From: HK-STAS-PATE-2 sp035906575 | Lineage (GTDB): Bacteria > Patescibacteriota > Patescibacteriia > 2-12-FULL-60-25 | Direction of reading: 5' to 3' | Assembly: GCA_035906575.1 (NCBI GenBank) | Contig: JAMIEW010000018.1 | Span: forward strand, 1-29,734 | DNA length: 29,734 nucleotides | In this document: in pieces, positions 6,911 to 14,803 of the stretch | Layout of the letters: each line of letters opens with the position of its first letter | Numbering within the stretch: the first letter of the stretch is position 1 | Translations under genes and position numbers: made by a program | The notes under the pieces: generated by a model | What the model was told of the DNA's origin: nothing | Database searches by the model: none | What the model saw: only the letters and a program-made list of their open reading frames with translations

Positions 6911-8114
6911 ATTTTACGTATTTGCCAAGAGGTCCATCTTCACGAATCAGCTCTTTAATTTCGTTGTAGGGGATCATGGTTTCAAATTGACCTGCGGCAT
7001 ATGGGGCGATTTCGTAAGCGGTGTGGTAGAGAACGATGCCGTTTTCGGTAAGATAGAAGTTCGATTCATCGCCAAATTGTGCGAGTTGAGCCGCCTCTGG
7101 TAGAGCCGCTTGGCTGACAAAGCTCTGAAACTCGGCCGAAGTCTCTTCATAGAGATATTCACCTTGTTCGACGCCAAGTAAGATCTGACGCTCTTTTGTA
7201 ATAAGTGCTTGTAAACGATCGCCTTTGAACAGATCTTTTAGCGATAAGGCTTTACCAGTTGTTGTTTGAATGGTGAGACCCTGCAAAGACGGATTGCCAT
7301 GGGCGCCGCCGGTATAGTCATAGCCATCAAAGCGCAAGCTGATAAGCTCTTCATCGTTGAGTGTGACGGATGCGGATGAATCCGAGACATAGGCGAGGGT
7401 TGGCGCGTTTTCAGATCCAAACTCATTCAACAAGCTTTGGATCTCGCCGACACAATTCGCGACATATTCAGAAGCGCGTTGTTCGAGCGGGGCGATGGCG
7501 GCATCTTCAGAAAGTGTGCCGACCACCGTTTTTTCAATCAAAAGATTGATGGCACGGGCATTCGGTTCAGTGTCCTCAAGAAGAGGGTATGCGCTTGTGA
7601 AGCTGCAGATATCGTTGTTTGATGTGGGATCTTTATGGGCGAGCTCAGCGACGGCAACACGCATGGCGTGTGCGGCAGGTTGGGTCGCTAAGACGACGTT
7701 GACCGGATTCGCTGAGCCCTTGGCTGTCCAGGTAGCATTAAGGGTATTTGTTTGCGTTGTCGGCCAAATGACCAAGAGGTAACCAAGTTCTTCATCATCA
7801 TGGGCAACCAAGAGCAAATTCGACGTTGCGGCACTGTCTTCGCTGTTAAAGACGGTACCTGTTTTTGTGACGCTGTTTTTTGTGTAGGTAAACGTCCCAC
7901 TCACGCCCCAAGGGATGCGCATCAGTTCGAGATCGAAGGCGATTTCACCAGCGGAGCCTGTTAGACGCATGACACCCGTCTCAACGATGTCACTCGCTAT
8001 TGGCGGTGGTGTTGGTAGGGTGACTGGTTGCTGTTCAGCGGTTTTTTGGCGGCAGCCAGCTCCGGTAATAGCTAAGGCTACAACCAGAGAAAGCGGGAGA
8101 AGACGTGTATGCAT
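6909..8114 (-). CDS. DUF3298 lipoprotein
   Basis: The 401-residue product starts with a lipoprotein signal peptide and a lipobox-like ITGAGC, with the modified Cys at residue 21. A Pro-rich linker follows. The C-terminal half carries the DUF3298 pattern seen in RsiV-type anti-sigma factors: DYTGGAHGNPSLQGLT, then a late segment with APYAAGQFETMIPYNEI. DUF3298 domains lie outside the membrane, and in RsiV they bind lysozyme. Ligand binding here is conjecture. A -10 TATACT lies exactly 6 bases before the ATG and overlaps the end of the smr-domain gene upstream, so it may have its own leaderless transcript as well as read-through. Confidence 0.88.
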   Translation of the reverse strand: MHTRLLPLSLVVALAITGAGCRQKTAEQQPVTLPTPPPIASDIVETGVMRLTGSAGEIAFDLELMRIPWGVSGTFTYTKNSVTKTGTVFNSEDSAATSNLLLVAHDDEELGYLLVIWPTTQTNTLNATWTAKGSANPVNVVLATQPAAHAMRVAVAELAHKDPTSNNDICSFTSAYPLLEDTEPNARAINLLIEKTVVGTLSEDAAIAPLEQRASEYVANCVGEIQSLLNEFGSENAPTLAYVSDSSASVTLNDEELISLRFDGYDYTGGAHGNPSLQGLTIQTTTGKALSLKDLFKGDRLQALITKERQILLGVEQGEYLYEETSAEFQSFVSQAALPEAAQLAQFGDESNFYLTENGIVLYHTAYEIAPYAAGQFETMIPYNEIKELIREDGPLGKYVK

Positions 8115-8118
8115 ATCT

Positions 8119-8412
8119 TTAGTATAGGGCGATCACCATGATGGCGCCAGTTGAGGCGGGATTCGTTGTCGCAACGCGCCAATCAGCAATGAGTGGATGT
8201 TTTTTGTTCAAGAAATCACGTAGCCCGGCAAAGAGTGTGCCGGTGCCATGGCCGCAGATAATCCGCACGGCGGGGGTTTTGCGTCCTGATTCGCGTCCAA
8301 TAAAATCTTCAAGTTCTTTAATAGCGGCGTGGATGCTTAGTCCATGAATATCTAATTCAGGCACTGCGCCGAGTTCGGCGGCAAAGAGGGCGGCGCTCAT
8401 GTCCTGGTTCAT
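8119..8412 (-). CDS. Stand-alone Smr-domain protein
   Basis: The 97-residue product is almost only an Smr domain. LDIHGLSIHAA holds the LDLHG-type motif, and ICGHGTGTLFAGLRDFL holds the HGxGxGxL-type motif. Smr domains are nucleases: at the C-terminus of MutS2 or in short stand-alone forms they cut DNA or RNA, including stalled-ribosome mRNA. No MutS part is encoded here. The ATG at 8412 is chosen because a -10 (TACCAT) lies exactly 6 bases before it. The gene is divergent from a thermonuclease-like gene. Confidence 0.9.
   Translation of the reverse strand: MNQDMSAALFAAELGAVPELDIHGLSIHAAIKELEDFIGRESGRKTPAVRIICGHGTGTLFAGLRDFLNKKHPLIADWRVATTNPASTGAIMVIALY
8121..8126 (-). promoter_or_regulatory. 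-10 element of the DUF3298 lipoprotein gene
   Basis: On the minus strand TATACT is followed by six bases (AAAGAT) and the ATG. The TAC-TAA around it is the end of the upstream smr-domain gene, so the promoter uses the upstream stop codon. Confidence 0.6.
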
Positions 8413-8418
8413 GGCGGG

Positions 8419-8428
8419 ATGGTATCAT
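8419..8428. promoter_or_regulatory. Overlapping divergent -10 elements
   Basis: The ten bases ATGGTATCAT hold two -10 hexamers. TATCAT (8423-8428) reads right and TACCAT (8424-8419) reads left, each preceded by TGN on its own strand. Each hexamer is followed by exactly six bases and the ATG of its gene (8435 and 8412). Only one polymerase could occupy the site at a time. Confidence 0.6.
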
Positions 8429-8434
8429 GCCGGC

Positions 8435-9028
8435 ATGACAAAAAAGCAAGTCCAACAACTCACGATTTTGCTCGCCACGGTCATCGTTGTTATTTGGCAG
8501 CAGTATCGTGGTATCGAGACAGAGGCAGCGCCAAATGAACTACCACAAAAACCGGCGGCAACATCAACAGTAGAATCTACCGGGTCTATTATCGAGACGA
8601 ATGCACTTGTTCTGCGAGCGGTTGACGGTGATACGATCGAAGCGCGTTTAGACGGTGCTGATGAAACGGCGAAGATTCGTTTACTTGGTGTGAATACGCC
8701 TGAGTCAGTAGACCCGCGTCGTGGTGTTGAATGTTTTGGTAAAGCTGCCAGCCAATTCACGAAAGAAACGCTCGAAGGACGGCGTATTAGGCTTGTTGAA
8801 GATCCGCAAGCGGACAATGTCGACAAATATCAGCGACTCTTGCGCAATGTTGTCACCGAAAACGGTACGGACTTCAATCTCTACTTAGTTCAGCAGGGGT
8901 ACGCGAATGCGTATCTTGATTTTCCACTTAACAAACAGCGCAAGGCGCAGTTGTCGCAAGCAGAAAAGCTCGCTCGAGAAGCGGGGCTTGGTCTCTGGTC
9001 GACTTCAACATGCTCTGGTACAAAGTAA
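8435..9028 (+). CDS. Thermonuclease (SNase-like), membrane-anchored or secreted
   Basis: The 197-residue product has an N-terminal hydrophobic segment (~9-22) and a short linker, then a staphylococcal-nuclease OB fold. The motifs are VDGDTIEA, IRLLGVNTPES, then KYQRLLRNV and the closing EAGLGLW. The Asp of DGDT and the Arg, Asp and Glu residues in these motifs bind calcium and cleave the phosphodiester bond. Exported nucleases of this type are common in CPR bacteria and are thought to help scavenge nucleotides, which such cells often cannot make. The ATG at 8435 is fixed by the -10 six bases upstream. VKOR follows after 3 bases. Confidence 0.93.
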   Translation: MTKKQVQQLTILLATVIVVIWQQYRGIETEAAPNELPQKPAATSTVESTGSIIETNALVLRAVDGDTIEARLDGADETAKIRLLGVNTPESVDPRRGVECFGKAASQFTKETLEGRRIRLVEDPQADNVDKYQRLLRNVVTENGTDFNLYLVQQGYANAYLDFPLNKQRKAQLSQAEKLAREAGLGLWSTSTCSGTK

Positions 9029-9031
9029 TCT

Positions 9032-9490
9032 ATGACACGTCTCAAACTCGCCTGGCCACAATGGAAAACCGCCCTTTTTTTACTTACAGGATTGATTGGG
9101 TTGGGTATTTCTTCGTACCTTCTCGTGAACTATCTCGCTGGCACCTCAGTGGCCTGCGGTTTAGGTTCTGGATGTGATGTGGTGCGTTTGTCTGAATATT
9201 CGTGGGTTTGGGGTGTGATCCCTCGGCCGTTATTGGGGATCGCGTTTTATATTGGGATGATTGTCTTGGCGATGATTCGCATTAGCTGGGACAAGCACGA
9301 CACATTCTATCTCGACGAAGTGATTTTGCTCGGTACTCTCGTTGGTGTCTTTGAATCTGGCTGGTTGTTTTATGTACAGGCAGAAATCATCGGCGCATTT
9401 TGTCTGTGGTGTTTGGGTTCGGGCGTTGCCACGGTAGCCATGTTTTTGCTCGCACTGGTACCGTTTCCACGATTGACAAAGAATCCATAA
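9032..9490 (+). CDS. Vitamin K epoxide reductase (VKOR) family protein
   Basis: The 152-residue membrane protein has four or five helices. The family residues are ACGLGSGC (the loop Cys pair), DVVRLSEYSWVWGVIP (the Ser and Trp of the quinone site) and the active-site FCLWCLG. Bacterial VKOR passes electrons from a DsbA-like oxidase to quinone and so drives disulfide formation outside the membrane, replacing DsbB. No DsbA-like domain is fused or adjacent. It is 3 bases downstream of the nuclease gene. Cys-rich exported proteins in this window (4351-5232, 25952-26857) could be clients. Confidence 0.95.
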   Translation: MTRLKLAWPQWKTALFLLTGLIGLGISSYLLVNYLAGTSVACGLGSGCDVVRLSEYSWVWGVIPRPLLGIAFYIGMIVLAMIRISWDKHDTFYLDEVILLGTLVGVFESGWLFYVQAEIIGAFCLWCLGSGVATVAMFLLALVPFPRLTKNP

Positions 9491-9501
9491 TAAGATACAT
9501 C
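9473..9501 (+). promoter_or_regulatory. Probable promoter of the HAD phosphatase gene
   Basis: TTGACA at 9473-9478 and TACATC at 9496-9501 are 17 bases apart. The -35 lies in the last codons of the VKOR gene. The resulting leader of about 28 bases includes the Shine-Dalgarno-like AAAGGGG. Confidence 0.5.
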
Positions 9502-9535
9502 AAGGCCAGTTCATTACACCTGAAAGGGGTGGGAC

Positions 9536-10396
9536 ATGGCGATGAAACGTGAGCCCGAAATCCTCGTGGCCTATATCGATATCGACGGGACGCTCATTCG
9601 TGATAATTTCACTCTTCGTGTTGTGCAGATTTTGCACGAAAAAGGAATCATCAGCGCCGAGCACTATCACGACCTCAAGAGCGTGATCAGTACGTGGCAG
9701 GCGAGAAAAGCAACGTATGACGATTTGACCGTTGAGCTCACCCGGACAATCCGGATGGGGCTTGAAGGCGTCACGCTCAACGATCTGCTTATTGCCGGCC
9801 AACAGGCTGCCGAAGAAGGGTTGAATCGACCCTATCTCTTCACTCGAGCCTTGCTCGAGGTCTTGAAGTCGATGGACCCGAAGCCCTATCTCGTTGCAAT
9901 CAGCGGTTCGCCTGTTGCTGTCGTGAAGCCTTATTGTGACGCAGTCGGATTCAACGAAGTTCACGCCACTCTGTTTGAAATCGACGATGGCAAGATCACA
10001 GGTGGGTTCGAGAAGGCAACATCGCCATACCATACAAAAGGTATGACGTGTATCGAGAGGGCTCAGTTTCTTGATCTGCCCATCGTGCACGAAGAAGAGG
10101 TTGATCGCGTCGTCATCAAGGGCTCGCTGGCGATCGGGGACGCTCTCGCTGATCACAAGATGTTCGACGTGGTCGAGTTTCCGCTCGCGTTCAATCCGAC
10201 GCTTCAATTGCTCGAGGTTTGTCGCAAAGAGAGCACACCCGTGATTACCGAGCGCAAAGATGTGATCAGTATGTGCCAAGTGCCTTGGGGCAAGGCGGGC
10301 GGGGCGATGGCTGAGGTGACAATCGAAGACATCTTGCCCCCAAAGATGGCGGCAGAGATGCGAAAGCATCTGCCCGGTCTCTACGCCAGAGGATAA
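9536..10396 (+). CDS. HAD-family hydrolase (SerB-like subfamily)
   Basis: The 286-residue product has the four HAD motifs. Motif I is DIDGTL near residue 16, with the nucleophile and general-acid Asp. Motif II is SGSP near 123, motif III a Lys in the KG of VIKGSLA, and motif IV GDALADHKM. The insertion between motifs I and II is helical, as in class IB phosphatases such as SerB. The substrate is unknown. A purine-rich AAAGGGGTGGG precedes the ATG. The gene is a single unit with its own promoter and terminator and mostly AAG lysine codons, in contrast to the leaderless genes around it. Confidence 0.88.
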   Translation: MAMKREPEILVAYIDIDGTLIRDNFTLRVVQILHEKGIISAEHYHDLKSVISTWQARKATYDDLTVELTRTIRMGLEGVTLNDLLIAGQQAAEEGLNRPYLFTRALLEVLKSMDPKPYLVAISGSPVAVVKPYCDAVGFNEVHATLFEIDDGKITGGFEKATSPYHTKGMTCIERAQFLDLPIVHEEEVDRVVIKGSLAIGDALADHKMFDVVEFPLAFNPTLQLLEVCRKESTPVITERKDVISMCQVPWGKAGGAMAEVTIEDILPPKMAAEMRKHLPGLYARG

Positions 10397-10413
10397 AAGG
10401 CGATTTCTGAATG

Positions 10414-10452
10414 AAGGCAAGTCGCGCATCTGCGTGCGGCTTGCCTTTTTTC
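10414..10452 (+). terminator. Rho-independent terminator
   Basis: AAGGCAAG and CTTGCCTT form the base of a longer, partly paired stem, followed by a T-run. It ends the HAD gene. Confidence 0.85.
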
Positions 10453-10469
10453 GTACCTGTTTCTAAGGT
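10441..10469 (+). promoter_or_regulatory. Possible promoter of pepA
   Basis: TTGCCT (10441-10446), 17 bases, and TAAGGT (10464-10469) lie eight bases before the pepA ATG. The -35 overlaps the closing arm of the terminator. Confidence 0.4.
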
Positions 10470-10477
10470 CGAGATCT

Positions 10478-11983
10478 ATGCAATTACGCGTCCGCTCGGT
10501 AGCTATTGAAAAAGCCTCCGCCGATCTTCTCATCGTGCCGGTATGGAAGGGCTTAAAGCAGCAGCCTGAATTTCAAGAGCTAAATGAGCTTTGGGATGGG
10601 GGATTATTGAACTGGCTCAATCAAATCGGTTTTGAGGGCAATAAGCGCGAGACCGCGATTGTACCGAGCTTTGGAAAGCTTGGTGTTGCGCAAGTGCTTT
10701 TGCTTGGGCTCGGTGATCGCAAACGTATTGTCGCTGACGACCTTCGTCTTATCGGAGGTGCTGCGTATAAAAAAGCTAAAGAGCTACATGCAAAACATGT
10801 CGCGTTATTGAGCGAGCCTTTTTTGCAATCCTTCTCGCCAAAAGAATCCGCGTCGACCGTGATGGAGGGTTGGTATGGAGCGACCTACGCGTTTCACGCC
10901 TATCATGAAGAAGCAAAGCAAAAAGAATCCGATCGTGCGGTGCAAGAATTATTATGGATCGCTCACGGTTCTACCAATGCCAAAGCCATCGAAAAAGGCG
11001 CGGATGAAGCGAAGCTCTTATCGCAAGGCGTTCATGTGACGCGTGATCTTGTAAACACGATTGCGCATGAAATGACGCCAAAAGAATTGGTAAAGATCGC
11101 TCAAGAGATTGCGGATAGCTCATCGCGACTCTCGATCACCGTCCTCGACCAAAAAGAGATGGAGAAAAAGAAGATGGGTGCCGCCCTCGCCGTGGCGCGT
11201 GGTGCGGTGAATAAACCATATACGGTACATCTCGTTTACAAACCAAAAAAGAAAGCAAAAAAACGTATCGCGATTGTTGGCAAAGGTGTGACCTTTGATA
11301 CGGGTGGTTTATCGCTTAAACCGAGTGATGGCATGGTGACCATGAAGATGGACATGGCTGGCGCTGCGGCGGTACTCGGTTTATTTAAGGTTTTGCCTTC
11401 GCTTGATCTCGATATCGAAGTGCATGGGATTTTTATCGCGGTAGAAAATGCGATTTCTGCCGAAGCCTATCGCCCAGGTGACGTTGTTACCGCCATGGAT
11501 GGAACGACCATTGATATCCAAAACACCGATGCTGAAGGTCGTGTTGTTTTGGCGGATGCGTTGCTTTATGCACGCGAACAAGAGCCACACGCCTTAGTTG
11601 ATCTTGCGACGCTTACCGGCGCCTGTATCGTGGCACTTGGTGAAGAAATCGCCGGTGTGATGGGTACGGATGCGCGATTAATTGAACGTTTGAAAAAAGC
11701 CTCGGTGCAATCAGGTGAAGATATTTGGGAGCTGCCATTACCTGATAAATACGCCGATCATGTAAAATCACGCATAGCGAATATCAAAAATGTTGGCGCT
11801 AAAGGTCAAGCCGGCGCGATTGCTGGAGGATTGTTTTTGAAGCGTTTTGCTGGCGATACACCATGGGCACATCTTGATATCGCAGGCCCAGCTTGGACGG
11901 ATCGTGAAATGCGTCCCGATCAAAGTTATGGCGGTACGGGCTTTGGCGTGAAGTTGCTTGTGAGATATCTACAGGGTTTATAA
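10478..11983 (+). CDS. pepA: Leucyl aminopeptidase (M17)
   Basis: The 501-residue product is a full-length M17 aminopeptidase. The C-terminal catalytic domain holds the two-metal and active-site residues: GKGVTFDTGGLSLKP with the catalytic Lys and Asp, KMDMAGAA, and the family signature NTDAEGRVVLADAL. The N-terminal domain is more divergent, as usual. The enzyme removes N-terminal residues from peptides in the cytoplasm, and PepA of E. coli also acts as a DNA-binding cofactor in Xer recombination. The glutaredoxin gene follows after about 50 bases with its own -10. Confidence 0.96.
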   Translation: MQLRVRSVAIEKASADLLIVPVWKGLKQQPEFQELNELWDGGLLNWLNQIGFEGNKRETAIVPSFGKLGVAQVLLLGLGDRKRIVADDLRLIGGAAYKKAKELHAKHVALLSEPFLQSFSPKESASTVMEGWYGATYAFHAYHEEAKQKESDRAVQELLWIAHGSTNAKAIEKGADEAKLLSQGVHVTRDLVNTIAHEMTPKELVKIAQEIADSSSRLSITVLDQKEMEKKKMGAALAVARGAVNKPYTVHLVYKPKKKAKKRIAIVGKGVTFDTGGLSLKPSDGMVTMKMDMAGAAAVLGLFKVLPSLDLDIEVHGIFIAVENAISAEAYRPGDVVTAMDGTTIDIQNTDAEGRVVLADALLYAREQEPHALVDLATLTGACIVALGEEIAGVMGTDARLIERLKKASVQSGEDIWELPLPDKYADHVKSRIANIKNVGAKGQAGAIAGGLFLKRFAGDTPWAHLDIAGPAWTDREMRPDQSYGGTGFGVKLLVRYLQGL

Positions 11984-12001
11984 AACAGTAAGAGGGGAGT
12001 G

Positions 12002-12010
12002 TGGTATACT
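12002..12010 (+). promoter_or_regulatory. Extended -10 promoter (TGG-TATACT)
   Basis: TGG-TATACT gives a predicted leader of about 18 bases before the glutaredoxin ATG at 12035. No Shine-Dalgarno is visible in it. Confidence 0.55.
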
Positions 12011-12034
12011 GGGCGCATTGAACTATCGTCCTTT

Positions 12035-12283
12035 ATGGTAACTATCTACTCCACCCCTACTTGCCCTTATTGCAAGCTCGCCAAAGACCACCTCAAAGAC
12101 AAAGGCGTCGAATTCGAAGACGTTGATGTCTCGGCAGATTCAGGCAAAGCCCAAGAGATGGTAAAACTCTCAGGCCAAATGGGCGTCCCGGTTTTAGTTG
12201 TGAATGGTCAAGTCATCGTTGGATGGAACAAGACTGCCATCGATGAAGCGCTTGCCACTGAACAAGCCGCTAAAGTTGCTTAG
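12035..12283 (+). CDS. Glutaredoxin-family redox protein (NrdH/YruB-like)
   Basis: The 82-residue product is a minimal thioredoxin-fold protein. The redox motif CPYC is near residue 10, with the cis-Pro in GVPVLVV and the closing IVGWNK typical of short glutaredoxins. It reduces disulfides with electrons from glutathione or thioredoxin reductase. The ATG at 12035 fits the family start (VTIYSTPTCPYC). The upstream in-frame start at 11999 lies before the -10. A terminator for the opposing gene follows, but none for this gene is clear. Confidence 0.94.
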   Translation: MVTIYSTPTCPYCKLAKDHLKDKGVEFEDVDVSADSGKAQEMVKLSGQMGVPVLVVNGQVIVGWNKTAIDEALATEQAAKVA

Positions 12284-12288
12284 TCACA

Positions 12289-12330
12289 AAAGAAGAAATA
12301 AAAGAGAGGGAGCCTGTGAGGGCTCCCTCT
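12289..12330 (-). terminator. Terminator of the minus-strand gene at 12355-12813
   Basis: On the minus strand AGAGGGAGCC and GGCTCCCTCT form a 10-bp stem with a seven-base loop, followed by CTTTTATTTCTTCTTTT. The plus strand has no T-run after the stem. Confidence 0.85.
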
Positions 12331-12354
12331 TGAGTTGCGGATCTTGCAGTTTGG

Positions 12355-12813
12355 TCAGCTGTTGTTGCGGGCGAGCTCCTCGATACAGATGTGCTCCGAG
12401 AGCTCGTGGATGCGCTTGCTGTTCAGGATCTGGTTGGTCTCGTTGCCGAAGACGAGTAGATCGTCATGGCTCACCTTGAGTCCTTGCTTGCCGAATTCGC
12501 TGACCAGTTCACCGATGCCGAGCCCGTCCTCTGAAAAGCAGAACGAGATAAGCATGGCGGTGATTCCTTCGTTACCGTGTGCCGGTTCTGCGTTCAGCAG
12601 GTGTGCTCCGATGGCATTCTCGGTACCGAATTCTCGGTGTACCTGATAGAGCTCTCCGACATAGCTGATCAGGCGCTCCTTCACATGCTCGGCCCCATCA
12701 GTGATGGGGCCATGCGCGGGTATGCCGATGTTAACCTCGATGAAGGCATCGAACCTCGGCTGTAGACGCTCGGCGACTTGTCGGCAGATGGCAATGTCCA
12801 TTGGTCTATTCAT
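12355..12813 (-). CDS. Private hypothetical protein
   Basis: The 152-residue soluble product is not recognised. It is acidic, mixed alpha/beta by eye and has several His residues in the segments PAHGPITDGAEH and NAEPAHGNEG. There is no signal peptide or membrane segment. The start at 12813 is set by GGAGGT eight bases upstream. Earlier in-frame starts would cross the promoter region. The gene stands alone with its own terminator. A strong 9-bp inverted repeat falls inside the coding sequence. It is divergent from a lipoprotein gene and shares about 100 bases of control region with it. Confidence 0.8.
   Translation of the reverse strand: MNRPMDIAICRQVAERLQPRFDAFIEVNIGIPAHGPITDGAEHVKERLISYVGELYQVHREFGTENAIGAHLLNAEPAHGNEGITAMLISFCFSEDGLGIGELVSEFGKQGLKVSHDDLLVFGNETNQILNSKRIHELSEHICIEELARNNS
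12691..12711. repeat. Perfect 9-bp inverted repeat inside a coding region
   Basis: GGCCCCATC and GATGGGGCC flank the three-base loop AGT. The stem is unusually GC-rich for the region and falls in codons for GPITDGA of the private minus-strand gene. It would form a stable hairpin in either transcript. Confidence 0.7.
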
Positions 12814-12835
12814 CTCTAGAACCTCCAGTGAGCGT

Positions 12836-12864
12836 TGGTTACCATTAAAATACCAATAGGTCAA
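12836..12864 (-). promoter_or_regulatory. Probable promoter of the private gene at 12813
   Basis: On the minus strand TTGACC (12864-12859), 17 bases, and TAACCA (12841-12836). The -10 is weak. The predicted leader of about 15 bases contains the GGAGGT ribosome binding site. Confidence 0.4.
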
Positions 12865-12867
12865 GGT

Positions 12868-12896
12868 TTGACAGGGGTGTGCAAATGCACGATCAT
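12868..12896 (+). promoter_or_regulatory. Promoter of the lipoprotein gene at 12911
   Basis: TTGACA (12868-12873), 17 bases, and GATCAT (12891-12896). The ATG is 14 bases after the -10, leaving a leader of about 7 bases with no Shine-Dalgarno. Its -35 lies next to the -35 of the divergent gene. Confidence 0.55.
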
Positions 12897-12910
12897 TTTG
12901 GCCAACGATT

Positions 12911-13852
12911 ATGATTAGCACTTCAAAAATCGCGTCATTTGGCGCCCTGTTCATGGCACTCGCGCTTACTGGCCTCGGATGCGACAAACTGATTCCAGAT
13001 ACTAAAGAAAAGCCTACACCAACCGAGACGGTTGCGGCGGCAAAAGAGATTGAATTCATCCCTGGGGATGGTTTTACGATTAAGCAGACGTTCATGGGTG
13101 TAGGCGGCTTGATTAGTAATCTTGCTGGCTTTAAAGACGGTAGCCGCGAAGTTACGATTACGCGCTTTGCCCCAGCTTATGCGGCGAATTTGGACTGGAG
13201 CCTCGCAGCCCAACGCGAAAAAGCGGATTCAAAAAAGGCTCGTGAAGCGTACGAAGCAGCATTAAAAGAAGGCAAGGCTACAGGACTTCCTCCCCAGCCT
13301 GAATTCGAAGATGTGGTAACAACGGGTACGGTAAACGGTATCTCATTGAGCTCGTCACATAGTGCTTACTTTCCTAATTACTGGATGACAACGACGACGG
13401 ATTTAATGGGTGAACGTTCGGCTATTTGGCTTTCGAACGACGCCTTTCAAGAATTATCTCGCACGCGTTTTACGGTGTTGAACTTTGGTGTCTTTGACGA
13501 ATCATTTCAAAAAGCCTCTCAAGGGATCGCTGATGTGAAAGAGGCGGTAAATGCTCTGAGACAAAAGGCAGATGTCGACGGCGCACAAAAAGACCTTACC
13601 TTGCTTGAAGCTGATGACACCACGACCGATTATAAGATCCGCGTGAATGGTGAAGAAAAGACGGTGTCAGTGATTAAGGCGCGTAATTGGTTTGGTGAAA
13701 TTATTGTCCTAAACAATCCTCAAAATCCACTCATCTTGAAGGCGAGTTTGAACCCGCTCACAAGTGGTACGGCAGATGCCGCTTCTGGTGCGAATGCCTT
13801 CTTCGATAAATTCTTTGGCTTTGAGATCACGGATATCACGATTAAACGTTAA
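12911..13852 (+). CDS. Predicted lipoprotein, unknown function
   Basis: The 313-residue product has a signal peptide with a lipobox-like LTGLGC (modified Cys at residue 24) and a short charged, Thr/Pro-containing linker. Its outer domain is not recognised. Around residues 95-125 is a helical, Lys/Glu/Ala-rich stretch, and later segments alternate like beta strands (SVIKARNWFGEIIVLNNP). The protein likely sits on the outer face of the cell membrane. It is transcribed singly and ends at a shared bidirectional terminator. Confidence 0.82.
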   Translation: MISTSKIASFGALFMALALTGLGCDKLIPDTKEKPTPTETVAAAKEIEFIPGDGFTIKQTFMGVGGLISNLAGFKDGSREVTITRFAPAYAANLDWSLAAQREKADSKKAREAYEAALKEGKATGLPPQPEFEDVVTTGTVNGISLSSSHSAYFPNYWMTTTTDLMGERSAIWLSNDAFQELSRTRFTVLNFGVFDESFQKASQGIADVKEAVNALRQKADVDGAQKDLTLLEADDTTTDYKIRVNGEEKTVSVIKARNWFGEIIVLNNPQNPLILKASLNPLTSGTADAASGANAFFDKFFGFEITDITIKR

Positions 13853-13853
13853 A

Positions 13854-13897
13854 TAAAAAACACACCCCGACGTTACAGCGGGGTGTGTTTTTGTTTT
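13854..13897. terminator. Bidirectional terminator between convergent genes
   Basis: AAAAACACACCCCG and CGGGGTGTGTTTTT enclose a nine-base loop. It ends the lipoprotein gene on the plus strand and the minus-strand operon at 13873. The stop codon and last codons of that operon are inside the hairpin. Confidence 0.9.
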
Positions 13898-14793
13898 GGG
13901 TGTTTGATGAACGAACAGAGGTTCGGACTGAGAAGATGAAAGTAAGCCTGGTCACGCATTTGGCGGAGTTCAATGATGCGTTGCTGGACGTGATAGAGCT
14001 CTGAAAATTTAGGATCAATCTCTACGTGATTACGACTATGTGGCCATGCGAGTTTTTCTGGATGTGCTTGTTTTTCTGCTTCGCGATACAGTACTGAAAA
14101 GGCCTTCCAGGCTTCGCGCAGTTTTTGCTCGATGAATCGAGCTGGTTCTTCTGCTACGGGTCCGCACTCTGGTATTTCGGAGGAGAAAAGCTCAACGATC
14201 TGTTTTACCGGCTCTAAATCCGGATTCATGATTGCGGTGAGTTCAAGTTGGGCATCTGAAGGCTGTTTTTCAAGCTCTTTTTGCCAAGCGAGAGCCAACT
14301 TTTTTGTTACTTGTTCATTGGCTGGTTTGTGCGTGTCCCAGCTCCCGGCGCGAACAATCTTGCGAAGGTTTTGCAAAGCTTCAGGGTCGTTTTTTGCTTT
14401 GACGCGTTCAAGATCATCGATAAGCTCTGGCTCCCAGGCCCAGATATTGAGATTGAAATAACTGAGTGGCATCCCGGCGGTTTGTTCATTGTCACTCGGA
14501 TGAATGTTCTTTGGCAGAGAGAGGGCGACGCTGTCTTGTAGTGGCGCTTTACCTACGCGTTCACGTAGCCATTGAGCGTGTTCGCGAATATCTGATGGCT
14601 GCCAATCTTTGTGATGCGAGCTTACGCTATGCGATTCATCGCCCGGTGTTTCAAGATAGGCGAGCAGATGTTCTACGCCTTGGATATGCTCGATGCGTTC
14701 TCTCGCTTTTTTCGCCGATGATGAGCGGGACTCATTTTCTAGTTTGATGCGCTCGGGATCTAGAGGGCGCTCGGTATAATGTGCGCGGGGCAT
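13873..14793 (-). CDS. Hypothetical soluble protein, third gene of the rlmD-era operon
   Basis: The 306-residue product is highly charged and mostly helical, without a signal peptide or membrane segment. No family is recognised. Trp-rich short motifs (HKDWQPSDIREHAQWLRERV, FNLNIWAWEPE) stand out. The start at 14793 leaves 10 bases after the era stop. A longer reading frame would overlap era by about 80 bases. There is no Shine-Dalgarno, so translation probably depends on coupling to era. The end lies in the shared terminator stem, so the last residues (KHTPL) are encoded by the hairpin. Confidence 0.78.
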   Translation of the reverse strand: MPRAHYTERPLDPERIKLENESRSSSAKKARERIEHIQGVEHLLAYLETPGDESHSVSSHHKDWQPSDIREHAQWLRERVGKAPLQDSVALSLPKNIHPSDNEQTAGMPLSYFNLNIWAWEPELIDDLERVKAKNDPEALQNLRKIVRAGSWDTHKPANEQVTKKLALAWQKELEKQPSDAQLELTAIMNPDLEPVKQIVELFSSEIPECGPVAEEPARFIEQKLREAWKAFSVLYREAEKQAHPEKLAWPHSRNHVEIDPKFSELYHVQQRIIELRQMRDQAYFHLLSPNLCSFIKHPKQKHTPL

Positions 14794-14803
14794 AAGTAGT
14801 TGG

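Noticed and set aside
9500..10429. Long minus-strand frame opposite the HAD gene
   Set aside because: The plus frame has all HAD motifs, a ribosome binding site and a terminator. The minus frame has none and reads through the terminator.
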